Origin: Amia ocellicauda
Lineage: Eukaryota > Chordata > Actinopteri > Amiiformes > Amiidae
Direction of reading: 5' to 3'
NCBI RefSeq assembly: GCF_036373705.1
Contig: NC_089855.1
Span: 12,047,219 to 12,111,218, forward strand
Length of the DNA: 64,000 bases
A model generated the notes under the pieces. It had not been told where the DNA came from. It ran no database searches and saw only the letters and a list, made by a program, of their open reading frames with translations. The position numbers were made by a program, and so were the translations under genes. Numbering within the stretch: position 1 is the first letter of the stretch; the number at the start of each line of letters is the position of its first letter. This document shows, in pieces, positions 24,174-36,500 of the stretch.

Positions 24174-27100
24174 TATATTTTAGCCACTTTCTTCACTTAT
24201 TAAGAAACAACTGAAATGAGAAATGTACATTGTCATAACAAATCCACAGTTTACCTAATAATGAATCAATTTAATGAATAGTTAAGGAAAGTTAAGTGTT
24301 TGATGAAGGGGAAACACATCTTGCAAATACAAACACGTTTGTAATGTTGTTAAATAGCAATAAATAAAATGAACAAAAAACATGGTCTTCCCTTAAATTT
24401 AATGAAATGGACTGCATGCCTTTGTACTGTACATTGGAATGAAGCAGAAAAAGAGTCAGTACACGAATAATCCACATACAAAAAAAAAACATTCAGCATT
24501 CTGAAACCCTGTGTGTATTATGATCTATTTCTGTAAAAAAAAAAAAAAAAAGAGCAGATATGGCAGACTGCTCTTGAAACAGGATATGGCTATTTATGTG
24601 TTGAAAAGGATATGGGGGCAGCTAGCAGGTTGATCTGTAACAATGTATAGTTACATATATTATAATGCACTATTATGTTTGAATTATGTATTCCACTTTT
24701 ACCACAGTACTTACAAAAACCCAGAACATACACTACAGGTGAAAAGTTTTAGAACCTCAATTTTTCCAGTTTTTTTTATTTTATTTACGCAGTTTAATGT
24801 CTCAATGTCTGTATTATTTTTCAGTTTTTGGTAACCTAAACTTTGTTTTTTAACCTCTGGCAGTTTACCGCTTACCTTTGTACCATTTCAGGTTATTGAC
24901 TGGACTTGAACTGCTTACATTTCAATAAAAACTGGACAAATGCAAGTGTTCTAAAACTTTTGACCAGTAGTGTTGTATGATACAAAGAATATATATCTAC
25001 ACATGTGGGATATTGAGAAATGTGCCGTGTTCTGAAAAGTATTGTGGTCCTTTCCCTGGTCTTGCTAATATCCATTGCATGTTTATCTACAACATAGAAT
25101 CGCTGTGACACGAAGGATGATGTACCAGAGGGGAGAAGACCAGAACAAACAGACAGGCTTCTGGGCAAGGATAAAGAGTGTCACATCCTCACCTCCAGGC
25201 AGTGAAAGTATCCTTTCAATCCTCTCAATTCTTGAAAGTTTCTGAAGCTTTTGAACACAATTATCTGGGGCAGTGTGCACTTTGGGAAGTGCAGGACACA
25301 ATCTCTCAGAAACCAATTCTACATTTTATTTGAACGTGACTCAGAGTTTTTAAGTAACAGGGATGCATTTGAGTCATACTTTTAAGCTCTTTGGTCTGAT
25401 TAATTAATTGGTCATAGAAAAATGTAAATTTTCAAAGTTTTGCATCCCATGTTAAACATTTTTTTGACTCAACATTATGACATACAAACACTACAGCCAT
25501 ATGGTGCTATACTTCTCAACCATCTGACTTTCTGCCATTTAAAATATTTCCCCCAAAGAGCCACCTCCCAGAACATAAATTTCCCTAAATATGTTAAATG
25601 TTTAGCTATGAACAGAGAGAGGGGAAAAAAAAGAAGTTGACTTAATTTCCTGTGAGTATTTTCCAGCACAGAGCTTTAGGCAGAGTGTGTGAAGGCATGC
25701 TCTATTTCGGCTGTGTGTGTTGCATGTTGTTACGAAGCCTTGACTGGGTGGTCAGATCTGACTCTGATTCAGCAGGAGGTCGATGCCTTGGAGGAGCTCA
25801 GTCGACAGCTCTTTTTGGAAACTGTTGATCTACAGGCTACCAAGGTGCGCTCGTTTCTATTGCTGTGGGTGTTGAACACACAGTCATAGTCAAGCCAAAC
25901 AAACAAGTGGGCTCAGTCTGAGTAGTACCTTCAGTGGGAAAGCGATGTATCCAAATTGAGAGTGAAGTGATTGATTGTGTTGTCCTGTGAAGGGTTCTTG
26001 AAAGTCAGTGAGCTACTTTTTACTGTCCCGGCCAATTTCTCATTTTGCCACTTTGAAGGTGGTCTGTCTGGATGAGACCAGAGTGTTCTATTATTATTGT
26101 TATTTTTAAGGAAGCTATGAGTCAGGAATTAGGGTGGAAGTGGCCAGGCTTTATTTAGCATTGTCTAAAATACACAATTAGAAGCAAGTGCAACTTTGCT
26201 CTGGGTGAATGATATACAGTGAGGGAAAAAAGTATTTGATCCCCTGCTGATTTTGTACGTTTTCCCACTGACAAAGAAATGATCAGTCTATAATTTTAAT
26301 GGTAGGTGTATTTTAACAGTGAGAGACAGAATAACAACAAAACAATCCAGAAAAACACATTTCAAAAAAGTTATAAATTGATTTGCATGTTAATGAGGGA
26401 AATAAGTATTTGATCCCCTATCAATCAGCAAGATTTCTGGCTCCCAGGTGTCTTTTATACAGGTAAGGAGCTGAGATTAGGAGCACTCTCTTAAAGGGAA
26501 TGCTCCTAATCTCAGCTCGTTACCTGTATAAAAGACACCTGTCCACAGAAGCAATCAATCAATCAGATTCCAAACTCTCCACCATGGCCAAGACCAAAGA
26601 GCTGTCCAAGGATGTCAGGGACAAGATTGTAGACCTACACAAGGCTGGAATGGGCTACAAGACCATCGCCAAGCAGCTTGGTGAGAAGGTGACAACAGTT
26701 TGTGCGATTATTCGCAAATGGAAGAAACACAAAATAACTGTCAGTCTCCCTCGGTCTGGGGCTCCATGCAAGTTCTCACCTCGTGGAGTTTCAATGATCA
26801 TGAGAATGGTGAGGAATCAGCCCAGAACTACACGGGAGGATCTTGTTAATGATCTCAAGGCATCTGGGACCATAGTCACCAAGAAAACAATTGGTAACAC
26901 ACTACGCCGTGAAGGACTGAAATCCTGCAGCGCCCGCAAGGTCCCCCTGCTCAAGAAAGCACATGTACAGGCCCGTCTGAAGTTTGACAATGAACATCTG
27001 AATGATTCAGAGGAGAACTGGGTGAAAGTGTTGTGTCAGATGAGACCAAACTCGAGCTCTTTGGCATCAACTCAACTCACTGTGTTTGGAGGAGGAGGAA

Positions 27101-29614
27101 TGACCCCAAGAACAACATCCCCACCGTCAAACATGGAGGTGGAAACATTATGCTTTGGGGTTGTTTTTCTGCTAAGGGGACAGGACAACTGCACCGCATC
27201 AAAGGGACGATGGACGGGGCCATGTATCGTCAAATCTTGGGTGAGAACCACCTTCCCTCAGCCAGGGCATTGAAAATGGGTCGTGGATGGGTATTCCAGC
27301 ATGACAATGACCCAAAACACACAGCCAAGGCAACAAAGGAGTGGCTCAAGAAGAAGCACATTAAGGTCCTGGAGTGGCCTAGCCAGTCTCCAGACCTTAA
27401 TCCCATAGAAAATCTGTGGAGGGAGCTGAAGGTTTGAGTTGCCAAACGTCAGCCTCGAAACCTTAATGACTTGGAGAGGATCTGCAAAGAGGAGTGGGAC
27501 AAAATCCCTCCTGAGATGTGTGCAAACCTGGTGGCCAACTACAAGAAACGTCTGACCTCTGTGATTGCCAACAAGGGTTTTGCCACCAAGTACTAAGTCG
27601 AAGGGGTCAAATACTTATTTCCCTCATTAACATGCAAATCAATGTATAACTTTTTTGAAATGCGTTTTTCTGGATTTTTTTGTTGTTATTCTGTCTCTCA
27701 CTGTTAAAATACACCTACCATTAAAATTATAGACTGATCATTTCTTTGTCAGTGGGCAAACATACAAAATCAGCAGGGGATGAAATACTTTTTTCCCCCA
27801 CTGTACTTGTAAGCAGGCACATCAAGTTAGCCTTTGTACTGCAGTGACTCCTTGTAAAAAAATTCCAAAGTCTATTTATTTAATCTATTTCTATATAAAT
27901 GCGTATTGAACCTGGCAGGTGAACGCCAACTTTTTGTTTCCGTTTGGTTGTGTTTTTGCATACCCAATTTAACTTTTACTGTTGTGCTACGGTAATGCCT
28001 GTTTTCCTTATGAGGAGAAAACCTATAAGAAATGGAGAAGTGTCAGTAAAGGAAAAGCAAATGAAATGTTTATTTTTATTTGGTACTATCGGATGTTTGT
28101 TTTTCATATTTTAACATGACAACTTTTATAAATGTGTCCCTTTGTCTCCTAGCTGGATTCATGAAATAAATGTATGTAATGAGGACCAATGCACTAAGTT
28201 TAAAAGTAAATACAGTTAACAGTTGGCAGACCTCACTAAACCTTCAATTATTATTTCATATTGTAGAACCATGAAACTCTTTTCTTGCCTTTAGGAGAGG
28301 ATTGAGTACTCCAAAACATTTCAGGGGAAGTACTTCAACTTCTTAGGTTACTTCTTCTCCATATACTGTGTCTGGAAAATCTTTATGGTAAGGATCTCTT
28401 CATTACTTCTCTCTCTTACTTGCATGTTTAGGTTGTAGATATTAGTTAATGTAATTGTTGCAATATTTATTTAAGACAACTGAATAAGGGCGATTACATT
28501 ATGATGCCTTTTGTTTCCTTTCTATAAATTATACATCTGGAACAGTTTATCCATCAGTAGTGTACACTTGTCTTTTTTTAAAGGAAGAGGAAAATGTTTC
28601 TTGAAAGAGGCTACATTATGACCAGTATGTTATCCTGATTTGATTCTAGGCCACAATCAACATTGTTTTTGATCGTGTTGGTAAAACAGACCCAGTGACC
28701 AGAGGAATTGAGATCACGGTCAACTACCTGGGCATACAGTTTGATGTAAGTGGAATGGAAGACAGGAATACTGAGTCAAGTGAAGTTGTGAAACATATTA
28801 CACAAATCTGAGTCGTTACACAGAATTCAGCAGCTTCATATTTGTTTCATGTGTTGCCCCCTCTAAAAAGTTGTATTTCTTCCACAGGTGAAATTTTGGT
28901 CGCAACATATATCCTTCATCCTAGTTGGAATTATTATTGTGACTTCTATCAGAGGCTTATTGATAACACTTACCAAGGTAGGCAATTAGTATTTTCACTT
29001 GAAAATTCATAACCAGGATACTGAATTGAATCCATGCCAAGGAAAGTAAACACAACAATGTTCTATGTGTTTGTTTTCTCCTCAGTTCTTCTATGCCATT
29101 TCAAGCAGTAAATCTTCCAATGTCATAGTACTGGTTCTTGCACAAATAATGGTGAGTTTACAAAATTCCATGTAAACAGTCTTTATTTATTTATTAACGA
29201 CTTCAGTAATTGTAACTGGAAAAGCATACAGTTATATTATATAATAGTGATTGAGTTGTGTATTTATGTTGTTTTGAGTTTAGAAAAATACGAAGCAGTT
29301 TATTTGCAGTAAAATCCATTCCAGTGTTGTTTAATGAGTGTGCAAATGAAGTCCCTGTTAGACATTAACCTGATTCTGTGGTGTTTGCGCCCCGCTCTCA
29401 CGTGCAGGGGATGTATTTTGTGTCGTCGGTGCTGCTGATGCGCATGAGCATGCCCTTGGAGTATCGGACCATCGTGACTGAGGTGCTGGGGGAGCTGCAG
29501 TTCAGTTTCTATCATCGCTGGTTTGATGTCATCTTCCTGGTCAGTGCTCTGTCCAGTATCTTGTTCTTATATCTCGCACACAAGCAAGCGCCAGAAAAGC
29601 ACATGGCGTTGTGA
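21157..29614 (+). CDS. gpr89: Golgi pH regulator, complete 14-exon gene
   Basis: Multi-pass Golgi/ER membrane protein of the GPHR family, known as a voltage-dependent anion channel needed for Golgi acidification. Coding exons: 21157-21198, 21497-21556, 21980-22083, 22566-22672, 22936-23037, 23602-23722, 23982-24062, 25098-25207, 25756-25844, 28295-28387, 28650-28745, 28888-28977, 29086-29151, 29408-29614. All have GT/AG borders, phases agree, and the total is 1368 bases = 455 aa, the length of the human protein. Recognisable segments are [14 protein letters not shown] (start), [16 protein letters not shown], the loop-and-coil [18 protein letters not shown] and the last helix region ending [13 protein letters not shown]. 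Start chosen because it matches the family N-terminus and follows a promoter-like patch. The loop encoded by 25098-25207 is the most diverged part. Intron 9 carries a Tc1 element. Confidence 0.97.
24100..24169. repeat. (TA)n microsatellite in GPR89 intron 7
   Basis: About 70 bases of TA repeat, degrading to TATG at the right end, 37 bases after the donor of exon 7. Confidence 0.92.
24727..24976. mobile_element. Tc1/mariner-type MITE in GPR89 intron 7
   Basis: Ends CACTACAGGTGAAAAGTTTT (left) and the near-perfect inverse of it at the right (AAAACTTTTGACCAGTAGTG), 250 bases apart, with no coding capacity between. Size, ends and TA-rich flanks fit a non-autonomous Tc1/mariner derivative. Confidence 0.75.
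26217..27803 (+). mobile_element. Tc1-like transposon, DD34E, copy B, in GPR89 intron 9
   Basis: Starts CAGTGAGGGAAAAAAGTATT, ends in the inverse with small changes (CCCCCACTG), TA on both sides, 1587 bases. Inverted repeats reach about 200 bases inward. Between the left repeat and the transposase lies an internal palindrome (26444-26541) that copy A has lost on one side. Same strand as the host gene, inside an intron, so probably tolerated. Confidence 0.96.
26584..27596 (+). pseudogene. Tc1-like transposase, copy B
   Basis: Starts [23 protein letters not shown]-binding part open to about 27030. The same 1-base deletion as copy A (before the DETK motif, near 27033) then shifts the frame. A TGA stop at 27435-27437 replaces the CGA (Arg) seen in copy A. 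Catalytic boxes QHDNDPKH and [11 protein letters not shown] remain readable. About 337 aa if it were intact. Confidence 0.9.
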
Positions 29615-29843
29615 TACTGTGAGTATCTCAACAGTAGAGCAACTGAGAGAAGAACTCAGGTGTGTATATATTATAATATACACACAAACACACCATGAGC
29701 TGTTCCTGAATCAGGAATAGCCTTTTGCAATCAGTTATTGTTTTTTTCATGTTGTGTAAGACGAGGGAGATATACATTTATTATAAGGGATTTCATTTTT
29801 ATATTGTTGTTTGTTTCTTAATTAACTGTATTTGCCCTGTTGG

Positions 29844-29849
29844 AATAAA
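29844..29849 (+). terminator. Likely GPR89 polyadenylation signal
   Basis: AATAAA 230 bases after the stop codon. A second AATAAA lies near 30224, so longer 3' ends are possible. Confidence 0.5.
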
Positions 29850-32800
29850 TAATGCTCTCCATTATAATATACTGCCCTTTCAGCCTGTGTGTAATGGCAA
29901 TTAAATGTATGCACTTAATGTATTTGAAACCTTTGTTATCCAGTATTGTTTTCTTAAATTACATATCTTAAGCAAGACAATTGATGTAAGTTATAAGCAT
30001 GTTTACAACGTGATGACAAAGCCTGTTAAAATTCACATACCTAGCATTTAAATTGCAGTTGATAGTGCAGTGCATCGTAAAGTGGCCGGGTAGAGAGTTT
30101 AGCTTATTTGATTTAGTGTGTGTATGTCATCCCAATGTGAAGAGGTGATCCTATCTGTAACATGTATGTAATTATATGTTTAATATATTTATCTGAATAG
30201 TTCAGAAGTGGAAGAAAAATACAATAAATATATAGGAACACAATCTAACATTAAAATATTTCAAACCCTACAGTTTATTAACTATCTTAAATGTATTTTT
30301 GTATGCTATGTGTTTAATGAGATCCATACATATCTGGTATATCACAAGTTAGGAAATCAGTGTAGTAACTTGATTTGGTAGCTGACAATTAAGTTTTATG
30401 ATTAAAAAAAAAAAATTCAACTGTCCAGTACAGAATGCATTAGTGCATTTTTTTATTTTTTTTTGAGGTCTTTAAAGGACTGGGAACCAGAAAAATATGG
30501 TACCTAAATGCACCCTTTCTTAAATGCAACTTTTAAATCCCATGTGGGCTTGGAGCTCTTTTTTATATATCATTGGGGGGAACTAAATAAATGAAGTGAT
30601 TTCATGCATTTGATCTTTCTGTTCTTTGTGGCGTCTGTTGGGGTAATTCCGACCAAGGAACAACAACTATATTAAACTGGAATAGGGGTTTTGTTTTCGA
30701 TTCAGATAACACAACTGCATTTTTGCATTATTGTCTGGCTGTAATATGTATTTCATCAATTGTTCAAACATTTGTTATCTGTAATGGAGGAGAGAAATGT
30801 CTTGTAATCTCACAATAGGTGTTTTAGCAAACTGAGAAGTTACACGAGCATGAGAACTAACATGCTCAAAATTAAAGATCATAATGTATCTTATGCCACA
30901 CAAATACCTTTCTTTGTTTTCAAGCAGCAGGCCTTATGGCCTTTTGCTATTCATAACCTTTCCAGAAGCCACAGAAAACAGGTAGTATGATATGCACTGC
31001 TGTACAAAAGTGTTAGGCAGTTTTCTGTTGTGATGAGTAAGAAAACTAAAACTTTGTGTTAAATGCAAAAACACCAGAATAAATAGAGCCTTATTGAAAT
31101 AAATTAATACCATGGATTAAACTATCCATGTCTATGTACCTTGCTGCAGTCACTAAACCATCACATTTCAGCAATTTTCCAACACCTTCAGACCTCCTCT
31201 ATACTTAACTGTTGTCTTCTAGCTCGACTCTTTAGAAGTTGCAATTGTTCATCATTTCACAGACTTTCTTCAGCGTGATCCAGATAACCTTTGTACTGTT
31301 CATGAAAGGCTGATGCCACCAGAGCCTCCTGGGAGTTCTATAATGATGTGAGCTATTTAACCATTTTCATCTTAATAACAGTCAGTTTTCACAGTAGTAA
31401 ACAACACAAGTGTAGTAACGATGGAGTGTATTGGTCATACTCATAAGATTCATGCACGTAACTCCTGAATGTGTAGAAGACTTTTGCACTATTTCTTCAC
31501 CTTCTACGGTTCTTGCAATGAGAAATCTTGTTCAAAGGAGGTGAGACTTTTATATAATATCGGGAAATGTGATTTTTAACTAACTTTTTAATCTTTAAAT
31601 TTGTAATTGATGAAAAACTTTGTGTGCATATCAGACTTGTTGTACTCGAGTCCGGCAACAGGAGTTAATGAAAGAAATGCACGGTTATTATTATTTATTA
31701 TTTGGCTGAAGTCATTGTCTAAGGCTTACTGGGTTTTCAAGCACTAAAATGCAATGTAATATGTTGGTGGAGGGGTGTGCACAAAGCTTATTTATTTGAA
31801 AATGAATTAGATTTTAACAAGGCGTGAGATGGAGGCTCAATGTGTAAGACTCACCCAATGAGAGCTATGATTGTATAATATACAACATTGTGCAGGGCAA
31901 CTACAAGAATTTTGCATTTGTATAGAACAATGTAATTTTGATTACTTTCATTAACTAGTGTTATTTACATCATTAGGAAACTTGACAGTGGAAATGGTCT
32001 CTTTAGATTTCTGTTTTCCTTCATGTTGATAATGTTAAATTTAAATCAAGGAGAAACAGGCCAACTAATCTTTGTAGTCTGGGCTTTCTCTGAAGTGTTG
32101 TTCATAAATTAAATTCAACTTTAGACTTGAGTCTCAAATCAAGGACTCAGATCATCGTGACTCGACTACAAGTCTGCATGCGCATATATAAAAGCAGTTA
32201 GGTTTCCTTTTCTGTGTTATCCATGATCCTGTAAATGGATAACAAGGCTACGACAATGTATTGGTGGGGGGGTTATGCGTTTGTAAATTGTCAGTACAGA
32301 AGAGACAAAATGCCCAATCCAGCACATTCAAGAATTTACAAAAAAATATTAAAGCAGGTTTGCTATAATACAAACATATGACCTTCTCAGATATAAGGGT
32401 TGTACTTTTTTCTCCATCTGTTCTGTGAGCGGATGTATTGCAGCTGACTTGACACTGACTGGCTGTTGCAATATGCTGTTGAGCAATTTAAACAATAAAT
32501 GCTACAGCAACAATTCAGAGAATGCATTATCTGAGAATGTAGTACTTTGCTCTTTGACCCCTGCTGTTGCAGATGTACTGATACAGCTGAAATGTGAATT
32601 CTGAATAACCTAAGCTATTGTGCACATCACAAAGGTTAATTTCTACCAAAGTGTATTAGGGCCATGTAGGGACTTTTATCTCAGAATATATCCTCCTCCT
32701 GTGCACCCCATTTTTGAGAGAGGAAAAAAAAAACACTCCCTACGTGGCCCTAATATGCTTTGTATTTGTCAATACAAGATGTCAATACATAACAATATAA

Positions 32801-33546
32801 ATGTTTGTAGAGTAACATTTAATATGGTAAATGCAGCTCAACTCAACATGAATACAACTGGATACACCTGCAGGTGATTCTTGTATAGGAGAGAGTTTGT
32901 TAACATTGGAAAGCCAAGAATTTGTCCAGACTAGCTGGAGTATTCAAAATGGAGGTTTAATTGCACCATTTCTGAATTGGCTTATTTTAATACTATTTAG
33001 GCAATTAAACATCTCTTGAAGTTAAGGTAAAATCTAAATGACAAAATCAGCCTCATGTCCTGGTATAGATAATCTGCCCACAGAGGGTTTGTAAAGATCA
33101 TGACATTATAGCTGATAGTTTGAAATGTCATGAAGCATTACAAGTTTATGGTTTAAATACAGAAACTCCAGATACTTAATCCTGTGAAGCAGTTTACAAT
33201 GCAATGTACATACAGTGCGATTGAATTGGGGTATTTACATATACACGTACTCATATACATAAACACGCAATAGGTGCTTTAGTGGACTGTGAAGCAGAGT
33301 GTATATGTATATATGCATTATCTTATCACACAATGGCTTTTTAAAAATACATCCACAGTGTTTTTACAGGTGTACCAAAGTGTAAAGGTTAATTTAAATA
33401 TTCCACAACTCTGCACTGAGCCATATAAGAAATTGTTTAAGTCTCTGCTTTGATTTGTTCACAGCTTAGAGAGACCAGATAAACTTCAGCTAACATTAAG
33501 ACAAAGTCGGCATACTAATCTGAGATAGTTTTGAAGGTGTTCCTCT
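29850..33546. other. GPR89-PDZK1 convergent intergenic region
   Basis: No host gene seen; it probably contains 3' UTR of both neighbours. A decayed Tc1-like scrap may lie at about 31000-31400 (tacaaaagtgttaggcag at its left). A short foldback lies at 32647-32762. Confidence 0.5.
32647..32762. repeat. Short foldback element (MITE-like)
   Basis: Arms TATTAGGGCCATGTAGGGA (32654-32672) and its inverse with one mismatch (32737-32755), with weaker matches reaching outward to AAAG/CTTT. The 64-base loop is non-coding and contains an A run. Confidence 0.75.
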
Positions 33547-36500
33547 TCAGAACCTTTCATCCTCATCCGTGGAGGATGAGGAGGATGAGTCCGACTGTAA
33601 AAAATAAAATGAATTATCAGGCAAATTTGAAAACACAAACTAAACTACAGACAACATAAATCATACTCCCTAGTATATTGATATACTGTTCACCTAAATT
33701 ACATCAATCAGTAATACTGAGCCTTTATATTCCCAGGAGATATACCTGATATATTGAATATGCAATGTTGAAATTAATCTCAACATAAAATGATACAAAA
33801 TACCAAGCCTACATTATGCTTCCATTGACAGCCAGTAACAATGTTTTGTAGTGAGTCCCCTTTAGATGCTTTCATATATTTTACCAGTTTTTAAAAATAA
33901 GGGTTGAAATATCAGTCAGAAAGTTTGTAATAAATAACTAGCAAGGTCCAAAACATAACCATACGATGTAAGTCCTATACATAGTATGATTACACTGTTT
34001 GTTATTTTAAGTGTCCGTAATTGATCATAAAGGATGAAGTCTACTTGAAGACAACTCCCCTGTTCCCCTTGGGCTTAAAACCATACATCTTAAAAATAAG
34101 ATAAGAGAAACTTCTTACTTAAAAATAAGATTTTCTGGACCTTAAGCTGAATTTGAACACCATGTCAACATGCTTACAACACTTTCCTTTCCAAATACAT
34201 AATATATTACAAATAAAAATTAACATCAAAAAATGTCCATATTGTAATATAATGGTCTTTCCTGCCATTTTGTTACTATGGAGTAAGTAATAATAATAAT
34301 GATATGGAGTAAGTAGTAAAAAGTCATAACATCATCCTAGGTATTATAATACGGGCAGCAGTGGTTAGAGCTCTGAATTCCTGAGTGGAAGGCCTAGCTG
34401 ACGATTCCTCGACTAGGGAATGGCGGACGAATGACAGAATTTGTTATAGGAATTATAGGAGGGTTTACCAAAAATCTTCCAACGTTACGTGGGCATACAG
34501 AAATTTCCCTTCAAATTACGTGGCCGTACAGTGTATGCCCTTGACTGTTCACTTCACTGTTGTCTACTAAGAAATATAATTACAAATGCTTATATTGATT
34601 TTTGTGTAAACATTGTCAGCTTAGTTGTGTTTGCTATCACCACAGTAGAAGCACTCACTCTATCCCTGGTCTCTGGGGGGGTAGCTGGTCGTGCAGGTTC
34701 GTCTTCTTCCTCTTCCTCTTCCTTTTCTTTCTCCTCTTCTTCCTCCTCTTGTTTCTCCTCTTTTTCCTCTTCTTGTTTCTCCTCTTCTTCCTTCTCTTCC
34801 TTCTGGGGCTCAGCTGGCTTGGGGGGAGTAGGGGTCACTTCCCTCAAAGACATCCCTAACAGGAGAGTGGTGATGGGAATCTGCTTGGCCTTGAAGTAGT
34901 CATAGGCCTCCTTCTCCACCACCAACATCACCAGGCTGTTCCCGCTGCTCTTGATCATCCCCACCACATCATCGTGGCTGCAGTTTTCGATGTTGACCCC
35001 ATTCACCTCGATCAGGATATCGTTGTCCTTCAGGCCCGCTTCATCAGCCGGGCCTCCCTTCAACACCTAAACACGGTCAAGTTGAATCAAGTTAAATGGG
35101 ACAATGTACCCCCATGACCAAGATCGATGATATCTTGTGGAGCAGAGAGATTTACAAAACAAAATAATTTCGACCACAGCAGAGTTGTTACTGCTATGAA
35201 ACAAAATAACTTCAAATGGTTGCATGCGGAGACAATACATTAAAATGCAATAGAATGATTTCAAACAGGAGGAGGAAGAGAAAGTCAAAATCCATCATTC
35301 TATGGACCCACTCTAAACAAGTACTTGTGTGAGTGATAGTAGAAGTGAGTAGTTTCCATCTCACATGTACTTTAAACTCCACAGAATAAACAAAAACATT
35401 TTACCTCCTTGACAAACTGTCCCTGTATGCCTTGAATTGCATTGAGGTGGAAACCAAAGCCCCCGGTGGTCTTCCTCAGCTTGCAGAGTTTGGGTTTGTA
35501 GTCTTTCTGCTCTTCGCTGGGAGGGGGAGGTGTTGGTGAGGGAAGCTGGACAGGAACGGCTGAACTCTGCTGGGCTTCCTGTTGATGGGTGGGGCGGACT
35601 TTCTCGGGTGCAGAATCGAAGCAATCCTTCATTTCCTCCCAGAATAGAAGAGGAGAAGCACCTGCCTATTGAAAGTATTTTTTGAGAGATAACTGTTAAT
35701 AGAGCACCTTTACTATAGAAAACTATTGTTTCATAATAGTAACCTTCAGAACTTCATCCAATTTACTACTTACATTAAGAAACTGGATCTGCGTACATTT
35801 CATAAAGCTTTTAGCAGTATTTAGGAACTTAAATAACACCATGTAACACAATTTGTGTTCCTGGGTAGTAAGCGTTATTTCCTAATTGCTTATGCCTCAT
35901 AAATATAGAAAAGGTCTATTATTCCCCATAAACTTTGCTTTTGTGACCAGGACAGTGATATTTTGGAATGTAACTATTTCCAATGAGAAAACAGCTGACT
36001 TTGTGTCTTCTCGTTCACATAAAGCCAGAAAAAAACAACATATGAATCCAAATTAACATGTATTTATACTAAAGTAATTCAAAATGACTATAAAAGATTT
36101 AGAAGTGAGTAGTTTTTCGAGATTTACGATTATACTGTATTTACATTGCAAAATATCACTGTTGCACGGTGTAATACAAGGCCAGTGCTTAATGTTATAC
36201 TAGGCCTGAATAAAAATGTCCATATGCAGAGTATTTATGCCTGCATCTTTAAGTAAAACATAAATAAATGCTTGAATAATTTTCTTGGAGTAAGAAACAA
36301 CCCAGCTGCTTCTTATTCAAATGGAATGGGTAGAAATAATCATCAACTACCATTCTATAAATGTTGTCCGTTTCCTCGTCCACAATCAACAGGGTACACT
36401 TGTTGCCACACTCTCTTATCTTCTCTACAACTTTATCATGTACAAGAGAATCTACTGCCTCTCCATTCACGGCCACCAGTCGGTCCATGTCCTTCAAACC

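Noticed and set aside
34489..34899. Plus-strand frames rich in Ser and Phe over the PDZK1 last large exon
   Set aside because: They are complements of the Glu/Lys-coding purine tract of PDZK1 on the minus strand, with no splice or family support.
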